Shown: positions 1 to 7,043 of the stretch, piece by piece | How positions within the stretch are numbered: the stretch's first letter is position 1 | Layout of the letters: each line of letters begins with the position of its first letter | Assembly: GCA_021813595.1 (NCBI GenBank) | Contig: JAKAKF010000106.1 | Span: forward strand, 1 to 9,846 | Direction: 5' to 3' | From: a bacterium | Lineage (GTDB): Bacteria > SZUA-79 > Acidulodesulfobacterales > Acidulodesulfobacteraceae | Length of the DNA stretch: 9,846 nt | Notes under the pieces: model-generated | Databases searched by the model: none | What the model saw: only the letters and a program-made list of their open reading frames with translations | Told to the model about the DNA's origin: nothing | Position numbers and translations under genes: made by a program

Positions 1-771
1 ATCGCCTATTTCGTCTAAAAAAAGAATTCCTCCGTCCGCATATTTTATCAACCCCATTTTATCGGATTCCGCGCCTGTAAATGCACCCTTGACATAACCG
101 AACAATTCGCTTTCGATAAGATTATCAGGGATAGCTGCAAGGTTAACGGGCACGAAAGGAATATTTTTTAAACTGCCTGAATTTTTGGAATAAATTTCGT
201 AAACCAGCCTCGCCGCAAGTTCTTTTCCAGTTCCGGACTCGCCTGTAATGAGAATATTATTAAAAGCGGAAGAAATCCTGGATATTTCGTTTACGACGTT
301 TTTTATCGCTTTTGAAATTCCTTTTATTTCGCCTGACGTAATACAAACCGATTTCAGGTCGTTTAATTCGTTAAAAACTGAAAAATAGTCCAATGCTCTT
401 CTGACGGTAATTTTAAATTCCTCATTGTCGAACGGTTTAGCCATGTAATCGAACGCTCCCAGCTTTATTGCTTCTATGCCGGTTTTAACATCGGAATACG
501 CCGTCATTAATATAACCGGAATATGTTTATATCTAGAGATAAAATCCGCTTTTTCCCTCCTGAAATATTTTATTAAATCTATGCCCGACATCTCGGGCAT
601 CTTAATATCCGATATAATCAAATTAAAATTTTTTTCGTCTATAAGCTTTATTGCCGAACTTACGCTTTCGGCGGTAAAAATATCGTATCCCTCCAGCTTA
701 AGGAGTATGGCTAACGATTCAAGTATGGACTTTTCGTCGTCTATTATTAATATTTTAGGTTTATTTTCCAT
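1..771 (-). CDS. pilR: Sigma-54-dependent response regulator PilR, N-terminal 257 residues (gene runs off the left edge)
   Basis: This is the DNA-binding partner of PilS. In relatives, phosphorylated PilR drives sigma-54 transcription of the pilin gene. My translation from the ATG at 771 stays open to base 1 (257 residues). Residues 6-120 form a receiver domain: acidic pair D11-D12, phospho-acceptor D55 in DIKMPEMSG, T90, and K112 in MAKPF. The AAA+ activator domain follows: Walker A GESGTGKE at 177-184, the sigma-54 contact loop GAFTGA at 229-234 after ESELFGYVK, and Walker B ILFLDE at 249-254. The rest of the AAA+ domain and the expected HTH lie outside the window. The usual NC in VNCAAIP is NL here (210-211), a mild deviation. 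No Shine-Dalgarno is visible before the ATG, and an in-frame GTG 12 codons upstream is a less likely start. NtrC-type fold is certain; the name PilR rests on the adjacent pilS and pilBTC genes. Confidence 0.9.
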   Translation of the reverse strand, partial: MENKPKILIIDDEKSILESLAILLKLEGYDIFTAESVSSAIKLIDEKNFNLIISDIKMPEMSGIDLIKYFRREKADFISRYKHIPVILMTAYSDVKTGIEAIKLGAFDYMAKPFDNEEFKITVRRALDYFSVFNELNDLKSVCITSGEIKGISKAIKNVVNEISRISSAFNNILITGESGTGKELAARLVYEIYSKNSGSLKNIPFVPVNLAAIPDNLIESELFGYVKGAFTGAESDKMGLIKYADGGILFLDEIGD

Positions 772-822
772 TTTAAAACAAATTTTAAATATATCATTAA
801 AAATCACCGTCAGAATTTTTTC

Positions 823-870
823 CTGGATTCCCGCGAAAGCGGGAAACGAAGTACAGCGAAGCTCATCCAG
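823..870. repeat. 48-bp palindromic REP/dRS3-like element between pilS and pilR
   Basis: The element is bounded by an inverted pair, CTGGAT (823-828) and ATCCAG (865-870). Inside is a perfect 7-bp stem, TTCCCGC (828-834) / GCGGGAA (839-845), closed by a GAAA loop on the plus strand. It stands out as a GC-rich island in AT-rich DNA. The core pattern ATTCCC-N8-GGGAA resembles the ATTCCC-N8-GGGAAT dRS3 repeats of Neisseria and similar dispersed hairpins in many proteobacterial genomes. That it is repeated in this genome is inference, since only one copy lies in the window. Neither strand has a T-run after the hairpin, so it does not look like an intrinsic terminator. It ends 7 bp past the pilS stop codon and may stabilise the upstream pilS message or change pilR expression. 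Confidence 0.6.
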
Positions 871-876
871 AGTTAT

Positions 877-2604
877 TTAGTTCGGCATTTGCGGTATATT
901 TATTCTTATTAAAGTTCCCTTTCCCGCCCTGCTTGTAATGTTTGCTTCTCCGCCCAAGCTTTCCGTTATCGAATAGACTATCGACAGTCCTAATCCGAAA
1001 CCGTTTTCCTTCGTCGTAAAAAGCGGCTTGAAAGCATTTTTTCTCGTAAAATCGTCCATTCCTTCTCCGTTATCCGAAACACCGATAGAAATATAATTTT
1101 TATCCATTCCGTTTTTTATCTTTTTTGAACCTATTCTTATAATTCCCGCATTGCATTCGCTGTTTTTAACGAGCGACGACTTTCTTTCTATGGATTGTAC
1201 GGCATTTTGAATTACATTTGCAAATATCTGTCCTATTCTGCTTTTTTCGGAGAATATTTCAGCGTCCTTGCCGACGCTGTTATGAATTTTAATCGAGTTG
1301 AAAGCATATCTCGAGACTAATTCTTCTAAAAATAAAAACAAGTTGAATTTTTCAAAATTCCCGTTTCCGCCTATAGTTTTAGACTTTATCTTCACAAAAC
1401 CTAAAAAATCGCTTACCAGATTATCCAATTTACGGACTTCGGTTGCTATAATACCTATTAGCCTGGCGTAGTCGCCTTCTTTAGAGTCCATATTTTCGGA
1501 GCTTAAAACATATATAGACGTGTTTATAGCCGAAAGAGGATTTCTTATTTCGTGCGCTAGCCATCCCGCAAGCTTTCCGGCGGTTGTCAGCCCTTCGTTA
1601 ATCTTAGACTCTAATTCCAGCTGTTTTACATATGTTATATCCCTGAACAATAAAATGTATCTGCCTATCCTATACCCTTCAGTTTCCAGTTTTGTCATCC
1701 CGAACCCTATGACCATATTTTTATGGTTTAACTCAAAGCGTTCCAGATTATTTTCGGTATATCTTTCTTTTATTTCCAATAAATCCGTCGGAAAGTTTTC
1801 AAAAATGTCAGTTATTTTGACGTTAAATTTATGCAGAATACCGGATTTATGCTTAAAATCACCTTCGACTGAATTTAAATTAAGCATATCGGCGGCGGCG
1901 GAGTTCAAAAAAATAACCGAATAGCCTTCATCGAGAACTATAATTCCCTGCGAAAAGCTGTTAAAAAGCTCCCTGTTAAAATTTTGCGAATTTTTTATAA
2001 ATTCATCCCTTTCGACAATCGTATCGCTAAGCATACCCAGTTCTCCCGAAAAATGATACAGAAGCCAGCTGAATATTAAAACGCCGAGTATATTAGTGCT
2101 TGTTATAAATAACAGCTTATCGGGATTGTATAAAAAATAGGAGTGATATCCAATATCGAAATAATACTGCAAATCGGCAGACAGTCCGATAGCTATAGCT
2201 GATGCTATACCGGATATCATTACTCCGGCTCTTAAAAAAATAAATCCGGAAATTAATATTAATAAATAATACAAGAAAATAAATTTATCGTTTATGCCAC
2301 CGTTAAATAAAACTATGAAAGATATAAAAATAAAATCGGCAAACAGCTGGACAAAGCCGAAATATATTAAAAACCTGTAATTTTCTTTTTTTTTGAGATA
2401 AACGAGAATTGCGTAATAAATAGAGGTAAGCAGTATTGCCGAAGCTATAGATAAATAAACGGAAACGGAATAGCGGACTATATTTTTAAAATTCGCCAGG
2501 ATATAGACAAGGATAATTACCGAAAAGGCAAGAATTCTAAAAATTATCGTAAATCTTATCTTGCCGTGTATATCCCTATAAACGCTTTTATTATCGTTAT
2601 TCAT
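877..2604 (-). CDS. pilS: Membrane-bound sensor histidine kinase PilS
   Basis: This 575-residue inner-membrane kinase is expected to sense an envelope or pilin signal and phosphorylate PilR. About six hydrophobic helices fill residues 17-184 (roughly 17-38, 47-70, 78-101, 107-126, 128-145, 163-184). A PAS domain follows at about 208-325 (SQGIIVLDEGYSVIFLN, ending LLFRDIT). The HisKA H-box LAHEIRNPLSAI carries the phospho-acceptor H351. The ATPase domain has N-box N463/N467 (NVIQNA), G1 DNGEGM (511-516), an F-box FKPLFTTK (525-532) and G2 GFGLGLS (535-541), so all catalytic boxes are intact. The start ATG overlaps the pilC stop as ATGA, which implies translational coupling, and no separate Shine-Dalgarno is evident. 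An A9 run encodes Lys71-73 just after the second helix. The six-helix/PAS/HisKA layout, position after pilC and position before an NtrC-type regulator support PilS over other kinases. Confidence 0.92.
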   Translation of the reverse strand: MNNDNKSVYRDIHGKIRFTIIFRILAFSVIILVYILANFKNIVRYSVSVYLSIASAILLTSIYYAILVYLKKKENYRFLIYFGFVQLFADFIFISFIVLFNGGINDKFIFLYYLLILISGFIFLRAGVMISGIASAIAIGLSADLQYYFDIGYHSYFLYNPDKLLFITSTNILGVLIFSWLLYHFSGELGMLSDTIVERDEFIKNSQNFNRELFNSFSQGIIVLDEGYSVIFLNSAAADMLNLNSVEGDFKHKSGILHKFNVKITDIFENFPTDLLEIKERYTENNLERFELNHKNMVIGFGMTKLETEGYRIGRYILLFRDITYVKQLELESKINEGLTTAGKLAGWLAHEIRNPLSAINTSIYVLSSENMDSKEGDYARLIGIIATEVRKLDNLVSDFLGFVKIKSKTIGGNGNFEKFNLFLFLEELVSRYAFNSIKIHNSVGKDAEIFSEKSRIGQIFANVIQNAVQSIERKSSLVKNSECNAGIIRIGSKKIKNGMDKNYISIGVSDNGEGMDDFTRKNAFKPLFTTKENGFGLGLSIVYSITESLGGEANITSRAGKGTLIRINIPQMPN

Positions 2605-3827
2605 CCCTTAATAGCTTTTCCGAGATTGAATATCGGAAGATACATCGCAACGACCAGCGTTCCAACTACTATGCCGAGAAATATTATAAGCGCCGGTTCC
2701 AGCATCTGCGTGAGGTTATTAACGGCATTATCGACTTCCTCGTCGTAATAATCGGCAACTTTGGCGAGCATCGCATCAAGATTTCCGGTTTTTTCCCCTA
2801 CCATAACCATCTGGATAACGAGGGGGGGGAATAGCTTGGTTTTATTCAAAGCGGCGCTTAATGGCGAACCGGAAGAAACATCCTCTTTCGTCTGCATTAA
2901 AGATTCTTCTATGATTTTATTGCCGCTTGTTTTAGAAACTATGGCAAGCCCGGCAAGTATCGGCACCCCGCTTTCTACCATGGTAGAAAGCGTTCTTGCA
3001 AATCTCGCTATAGCGACCTTTTTAAGCAGTATTCCGATAACAGGTATCTTAAGTATTATTCTGTCGATATTTCTTTTTCCGCTTTCTTTTTTATGATAGG
3101 CCTTTAGGGCAAATATCGCCGCGCCTAACGTAATTATTATATAAAGTATATATGTCCTCATAAAATCGGAAAAACCTATAACGTCTCTGGTAAGAGCGGG
3201 CAATTTTGCGCCGACGCTCGAAAAGAGATTTGCAAATACCGGAATAACGAAAGTCATAAGAATAACGATAACCCCGATTGCGACGCTTAAAACTACTATA
3301 GGATATATCATCGCTCCTTTAATCTTTCTTTTCAGCTTTAATATTTTCTCGAAATATACGGAAAGCCTTTTGAAAACCCTGTCTAAAACTCCGCCTTTTT
3401 CTCCGGATTCCACAAGGTTAACATATAAGTCGTTAAAGACCTTGGGGAATTTTCTAAGGCTGTCGGACAAAGACGATCCGCTCTCTATGCCTTCCCTTAT
3501 TTTAGTCAGAATGCCTTTCAATTCTTTATTTTTCTGCTGTTCTATCATTATAGACAAACCTTGTAGTATAGGCACTCCAGATTCTATAAGAGAAGAGAAC
3601 TGTCTGGTAAATACTATAAGATTGTTATCGCTTATCTTGGTATTGGGACTTATTTCTTTTGTTCCATGAAGGCTTAACGTGAAAAATTCGCTTTTTTTCT
3701 TTACGCTTATGGGATAAGCATCCTTTTTTCTTATCTCTTCAATAACCTGCTGATAATTTTCGGCGGTAATTTCCCCTTTTAAATATTCTCCGGTGTGTTT
3801 TTTGCCTTTCCATTGATAGGTCGCCAT
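2601..3827 (-). CDS. pilC: Type IV pilus inner-membrane platform protein PilC
   Basis: PilC is the polytopic inner-membrane protein on which PilB and PilT act to add or remove pilin subunits. The 408-residue length is normal for the family. It has a soluble N-terminal region (1-70) and two homologous T2SSF domains with matching motifs: FTRQFSSLIESGVPILQGL (73-91) and FARTLSTMVESGVPILAGL (276-294), each followed by a GEK-G-LD motif (142-149, 344-351). Transmembrane segments lie at about 173-199, 225-243 and 378-400. The start is set by a strong GGAGG seven bases before the ATG, inside the 14-bp gap after pilT. The stop overlaps the pilS start by 4 bp. The codons for F333-P334-P335-L336 are written with eight consecutive C residues, a possible slippage site upstream of the last membrane helix. 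GspF is the close alternative, but the pilT neighbour points to a pilus system. Confidence 0.95.
   Translation of the reverse strand: MATYQWKGKKHTGEYLKGEITAENYQQVIEEIRKKDAYPISVKKKSEFFTLSLHGTKEISPNTKISDNNLIVFTRQFSSLIESGVPILQGLSIMIEQQKNKELKGILTKIREGIESGSSLSDSLRKFPKVFNDLYVNLVESGEKGGVLDRVFKRLSVYFEKILKLKRKIKGAMIYPIVVLSVAIGVIVILMTFVIPVFANLFSSVGAKLPALTRDVIGFSDFMRTYILYIIITLGAAIFALKAYHKKESGKRNIDRIILKIPVIGILLKKVAIARFARTLSTMVESGVPILAGLAIVSKTSGNKIIEESLMQTKEDVSSGSPLSAALNKTKLFPPLVIQMVMVGEKTGNLDAMLAKVADYYDEEVDNAVNNLTQMLEPALIIFLGIVVGTLVVAMYLPIFNLGKAIKG
2822..2829 (-). repeat. C8 homopolymer inside pilC (candidate slippage site)
   Basis: The plus strand reads eight G residues in a row, so pilC on the minus strand reads C8, spanning the codons TTC-CCC-CCC-CTC. 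The rest of the window is AT-rich; the next longest G/C run I noticed is six bases (7859-7864, in aroE). By hand, losing one C gives a TAG after seven altered codons, and gaining one C gives a TGA after about fifteen. Either change removes the third membrane helix of PilC. Phase variation is inference. Confidence 0.6.
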
Positions 3828-3841
3828 TTACCCGCCTCCGA

Positions 3842-5047
3842 TTATAAATTACCGAAATCTATTCCAGAAAAAGGCTTATCTCCGCCAATATCAGGTTTGC
3901 CGGTCATAGAACCCATATTGCTCTGTCCGGCATTATTGGAAATGGAGGTTCCCGCATTCCCCATTAATCCGCCTTTAGACATAACTCCGGAACTTATAGC
4001 CTGCTTTAATTCTTCTATGTCGGACGATCTGTTGTATGCGTCTTCTTCGCTTATTATTTTTTTATTTACGAGCGACGCCAGCGCCTGATTCAGCGTCTGC
4101 ATTCCGAACTTTTCCTGTCCTAGCTGAAGCTGGGAATAAATCTGATGTATTTTATTTTCTCTTATCAGATTTCTTATCGCGGCGTTAGGTATCATCAATT
4201 CAGCCGCCAGCACTCTGCCTGCAGTGTCTATCCTCGGTATAAGCGTTTGCGACAGGACGGCGACGAGAGACAAGGAAAGCGAAGACCTTACTTCCGGCTG
4301 CTGGTTCGGAGGAAATATATCTATTACTCTGCTTATAGTTTGAACGGCAGAATTCGTATGAAGCGTTCCGAAAGTAAGGTGCCCGGTTTCGGCAATGGTA
4401 AGAGCGGCTTCCATGGTTTCCATATCTCTTATTTCGCCGACGAGAACTACATCCGGGTCTTCTCTTAATATGTGCCTTAACGCCTCCGAAAAACTGCTTG
4501 AATCCTGCCCTATCTCCCTCTGGTTAACAAGGCATCCTTTGTGCGGAAAAACATATTCTATAGGATCTTCGATAGTAATTATATGTTCATGCCTTGTCTG
4601 ATTTATGGCATCTATCATAGAAGCAAGTGTGGTTGTTTTACCGGAACCGGTAGGTCCGGTAACGAGTATGAGGCCTCTTGGCGATTTGATAATTTCCCTT
4701 ATCATAGGCGGAAGACCCAGTAAATCTATAGAAGGAATCTCATGAGGTATAACCCTGAACGCACCTGCAACGGCGCCCCTGTCGTAATATAAATTGCCTC
4801 TGAACCGTGAAACGCCTTTCTGGCTGAAAGAAAAATCAAGTTCGTGCGTTTCTTCAAACTTTTTTTTCTGTAAGTCCGTAATCACGCTGTAACACAGACC
4901 CTGCGTATCGGAAGGAGAAAGCACTGGAAAATTGAGCGGAACGAGAGAACCCCTAAGCCTTATTTGCGGCGGAGTTCCTGCCGCTATATGAAGATCGGAA
5001 GCCCCCTGGTCCACGGTTGTTTTTAATAAATCGGCAATTGACGGCAT
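3842..5047 (-). CDS. pilT: Type IV pilus retraction ATPase PilT
   Basis: PilT is the cytoplasmic hexameric ATPase that powers pilus retraction, giving twitching motility and DNA uptake in relatives. The N-terminal domain begins with the family signature ASDLHIAAGTPPQIRLRG (16-33). Walker A is GPTGSGKTT (131-139, K137), the Asp box is TIEDPIEY (158-165), Walker B is DPDVVLVGEIRD (197-208, catalytic E205) and the His box is TGHLTFGTLHTN (221-232). AIRNLIRE (290-297), the motif needed for retraction in Pseudomonas aeruginosa PilT, is perfectly kept, which separates it from PilB and suggests an active retraction motor. The 401-residue length exceeds the usual 340-370 because of a Gly/Ser/Asn/Met-rich tail (about 351-401) of unknown role. 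The start has a GGAG six bases upstream. Sixty bp of AT-rich DNA separate it from pilB, and 14 bp separate it from pilC. Confidence 0.96.
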   Translation of the reverse strand: MPSIADLLKTTVDQGASDLHIAAGTPPQIRLRGSLVPLNFPVLSPSDTQGLCYSVITDLQKKKFEETHELDFSFSQKGVSRFRGNLYYDRGAVAGAFRVIPHEIPSIDLLGLPPMIREIIKSPRGLILVTGPTGSGKTTTLASMIDAINQTRHEHIITIEDPIEYVFPHKGCLVNQREIGQDSSSFSEALRHILREDPDVVLVGEIRDMETMEAALTIAETGHLTFGTLHTNSAVQTISRVIDIFPPNQQPEVRSSLSLSLVAVLSQTLIPRIDTAGRVLAAELMIPNAAIRNLIRENKIHQIYSQLQLGQEKFGMQTLNQALASLVNKKIISEEDAYNRSSDIEELKQAISSGVMSKGGLMGNAGTSISNNAGQSNMGSMTGKPDIGGDKPFSGIDFGNL

Positions 5048-5082
5048 ATGCGGCTCCTTTTAATATTTTTTTACATAATATA

Positions 5083-5111
5083 TAAATATAATAAAAAAAC
5101 TTTTATGTCAA
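5083..5111 (-). promoter_or_regulatory. Possible internal promoter before pilT
   Basis: A perfect TTGACA on the minus strand (5111-5106) overlaps the pilB stop codon. With a 17-bp spacer the -10 would be TATTTA (5088-5083), a poor match; a better TATATA lies further down at a 21-bp spacing. The 60-bp pilB-pilT gap is the longest inside pilBTC, which would suit separate control of the retraction motor. In DNA this AT-rich a chance -35 match is plausible, so this is only a candidate. Confidence 0.22.
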
Positions 5112-6964
5112 GTTTGAATATCTAAGCTTTTTTCGTCTAAATACTGGATAATTTCTTCCAGCGAAGTTGTTCCGTCTAAAAATTTTTCTTTTGCCGATTC
5201 TTTTAACAGCTTCATTCCATTATTTACCGCAACCCTTTGTATTTCAAATTCGTTGGAGTTTTCATAAATTTTGTTCTTAACTTCGTCTCCGACGTTAAGA
5301 ACTTCGTATATGGCTATTCTTCCTTTATAGCCCGTTTTATTGCATACCGGACAGCCTTTTGCCTTATAAAAACGCTTTCCTGCAATTTCGGCGTTTGTAA
5401 ATCCAGATTTAGCCAGAGCATTAGCATCTGGATAATAAGGCTCCTTGCATTCGGCGCATAATTTTCTAATAAGCCTCTGCGCTATAATCAAATTTAAACT
5501 CGAAGCTACAAGAAACGGCTCCACTTTCATATTTATAAGCCTGGATATAGTGGACGACGCGTTATTAGTATGTATAGTCGAAAGGACGAGATGCCCGGTA
5601 AGCGCCGCCTTTATTGCAATTTCGGCCGTTTCTAAATCCCTTATTTCCCCGACCATTATAATATCGGGGTCCTGCCTCAGAAACGACCTTAAAGCGGAAG
5701 CGAAAGTCAAACCTATTTCTTCGTTAACTAGAACCTGATTTATTCCCTGAATATTATATTCGACGGGGTCTTCCGCAGTCGAAATGTTTACGTCCGGCCT
5801 GTTCACCTCCGAAAGTGCGCTGTATAAAGTAGTCGTCTTGCCTGAACCGGTAGGACCGGTTACGAGAATCATCCCGTAGGGTCTGTGTATAGCAGTTTTA
5901 AAATCTATCAGCTGCTCTTCGGAAAATCCTAATTTTCTCATATCGAGCTGAAGATTAGATTTATCTAGCACCCTGATAACTATTTTTTCCCCGAAAAGGG
6001 TCGGAAGACACGACACCCTCATATCGACTTCTTTATTATCCATTCTTGCCTTAATTCGCCCGTCCTGCGGCAGTCTTCTTTCTGCTATATCCATCTGCGA
6101 CATTATTTTTAATCTCGAAATTATGGGATTTTTAAGCTGGCCGGGTATCTTCATCTGTTCTATTAATTTTCCGTCCATACGGTATCTCACTCTTACGATA
6201 GATTCATAAGGCTCTATATGAATATCGCTTGCGCTCATTTTAACCGCATCCAGAAGAACCTTGTTTACGAATTTTATAATAGGCTGTTCGGAAGACGACC
6301 TTTGAAGTTCCGATATATCTACTTCTTCGTTGGTTTCCTCGATAGCTATCGAGTTAAGATAATCTTTGTTTTCAGTAAGAATACTGGACGCATTATAATA
6401 TTTAGACAATGCCGAGGCGATTTCATTTTCGGACGCAACGACTATTTCGATATTCAAACCGGTTAGGAATTTTATGTCGTCCAGAGCCTCGACTCTTGTA
6501 GGGTCGGATACGGCAAGGTACATCGTATTGCCCTGCCTTTTAAAAGGAACCACCTGCAGTTTAACGGCCAGATCGGGCGGTATAAGCTTTATTACACTTT
6601 CCGGAATTTCGCCTTCAAGCAGATTTACGGTTGCGGCGCCGAACTCTTTAGAAAGAAAAGAAACGAGGTCAGAATCCTTAATGAAGCCGAGCTTCGTTAA
6701 CTGCCTGCCTATGCTTCCGCCTACGCGCTTCTGCTCTTCTAGCGCCGAATTTAATTCCGCGGCGCTTATAATGCCGTTTTTTACAAGAATTTCTCCAAGT
6801 TTTAAATCTTTAAGCTTTTCGCCCTTGGCTATTCCAGACCTTATTCTTTCCTGCATCAGCAGGGCGTTAGATATGTCGTCTTTTCTTGCGGCGCCGTGCT
6901 TTAACAGTATATCGCCCAACTTTTCGCCTGAAAAATCAATCGACGGCATGAAGTCTTTATTCAT
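5108..6964 (-). CDS. pilB: Type IV pilus extension ATPase PilB
   Basis: PilB is the cytoplasmic hexameric motor that drives pilin assembly through PilC. The N-terminus holds three copies of a 24-residue MshEN-like motif (about 15-38, 55-78, 84-107), then a T2SSE_N region to about residue 190 (FGAATVNLLEGEIPE onward). The ATPase core starts near 225 with SASDIHIEP (244-252) and VRYRMDG (259-265). Walker A is GPTGSGKTT (370-378, K376), the Asp box is STAEDPVEY (395-403), Walker B is DPDIIMVGEIRD (432-443, E440) and the His box is TGHLVLSTIHTNNA (456-469). A zinc-binding tetracysteine (C503, C506, C538, C541) marks the extension-type ATPase and is absent from PilT. At 618 residues it is slightly longer than most PilB. 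An AAGGGA lies just upstream of the start; Met6 is a possible alternative. GspE is the main alternative, but the pilT-pilC neighbours favour PilB. Confidence 0.95.
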   Translation of the reverse strand: MNKDFMPSIDFSGEKLGDILLKHGAARKDDISNALLMQERIRSGIAKGEKLKDLKLGEILVKNGIISAAELNSALEEQKRVGGSIGRQLTKLGFIKDSDLVSFLSKEFGAATVNLLEGEIPESVIKLIPPDLAVKLQVVPFKRQGNTMYLAVSDPTRVEALDDIKFLTGLNIEIVVASENEIASALSKYYNASSILTENKDYLNSIAIEETNEEVDISELQRSSSEQPIIKFVNKVLLDAVKMSASDIHIEPYESIVRVRYRMDGKLIEQMKIPGQLKNPIISRLKIMSQMDIAERRLPQDGRIKARMDNKEVDMRVSCLPTLFGEKIVIRVLDKSNLQLDMRKLGFSEEQLIDFKTAIHRPYGMILVTGPTGSGKTTTLYSALSEVNRPDVNISTAEDPVEYNIQGINQVLVNEEIGLTFASALRSFLRQDPDIIMVGEIRDLETAEIAIKAALTGHLVLSTIHTNNASSTISRLINMKVEPFLVASSLNLIIAQRLIRKLCAECKEPYYPDANALAKSGFTNAEIAGKRFYKAKGCPVCNKTGYKGRIAIYEVLNVGDEVKNKIYENSNEFEIQRVAVNNGMKLLKESAKEKFLDGTTSLEEIIQYLDEKSLDIQT

Positions 6965-7007
6965 TCGAATCCCTTATAACAACTTTTTAAAATAAGCAAA
7001 ATGCAAA

Positions 7008-7038
7008 ATTATATATTTAATTTTATCATATAATTCAA
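7008..7038 (-). promoter_or_regulatory. Possible internal promoter before pilB
   Basis: The 79-bp gap between aroE and pilB is almost pure A/T. On the minus strand TTGAAT (7038-7033) is followed after 19 bp by TATAAT (7013-7008). The -10 matches perfectly but the -35 is 4 of 6 and the spacer is longer than ideal. A start about 35-40 nt upstream of the pilB ATG would fit. No sigma-54 GG-N10-GC pattern is present in this gap. The A/T bias makes chance matches likely. Confidence 0.25.
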
Positions 7039-7043
7039 AATTT

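Noticed and set aside
823..870. Rho-independent terminator between pilS and pilR
   Set aside because: The hairpin is strong, but no T-run follows it in either direction.
476..880. A 134-residue plus-strand open frame opposite pilR and the pilS-pilR gap
   Set aside because: It runs antisense to the receiver domain of PilR and through the palindromic element, and its translation has no family pattern.
1520..1924. A 134-residue plus-strand open frame opposite pilS
   Set aside because: It is antisense to the PAS-HisKA region of PilS, whose motifs are intact; there is no independent evidence for a gene.
2601..3827. Homology to the phase-variable PilC adhesin of Neisseria
   Set aside because: That protein shares the name only. 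This gene encodes the T2SSF platform protein (PilG in Neisseria), so the slippage idea rests on the C8 run itself and not on that precedent.
5073..5108. ACATAA/TTATGT inverted repeat in the pilB-pilT gap
   Set aside because: The arms are only six A/T-rich bases with a 24-base loop, which is unremarkable in this DNA.
5047..5108. Type II secretion (GspE/GspF) identity for the motor and platform genes
   Set aside because: A PilT with a perfect AIRNLIRE motif lies between them, and PilS/PilR follow; type II systems lack a retraction ATPase.
6474..6995. A 173-residue plus-strand open frame opposite the start of pilB
   Set aside because: It is antisense to a fully convincing PilB N-terminus, has no recognisable domain and no ribosome binding site. 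It is a by-product of codon use on the other strand.
6965..7043. Sigma-54 (-24/-12) promoter upstream of pilB
   Set aside because: TTGC-like -12 elements are present, but there is no GG ten bases upstream of the GC in this gap.
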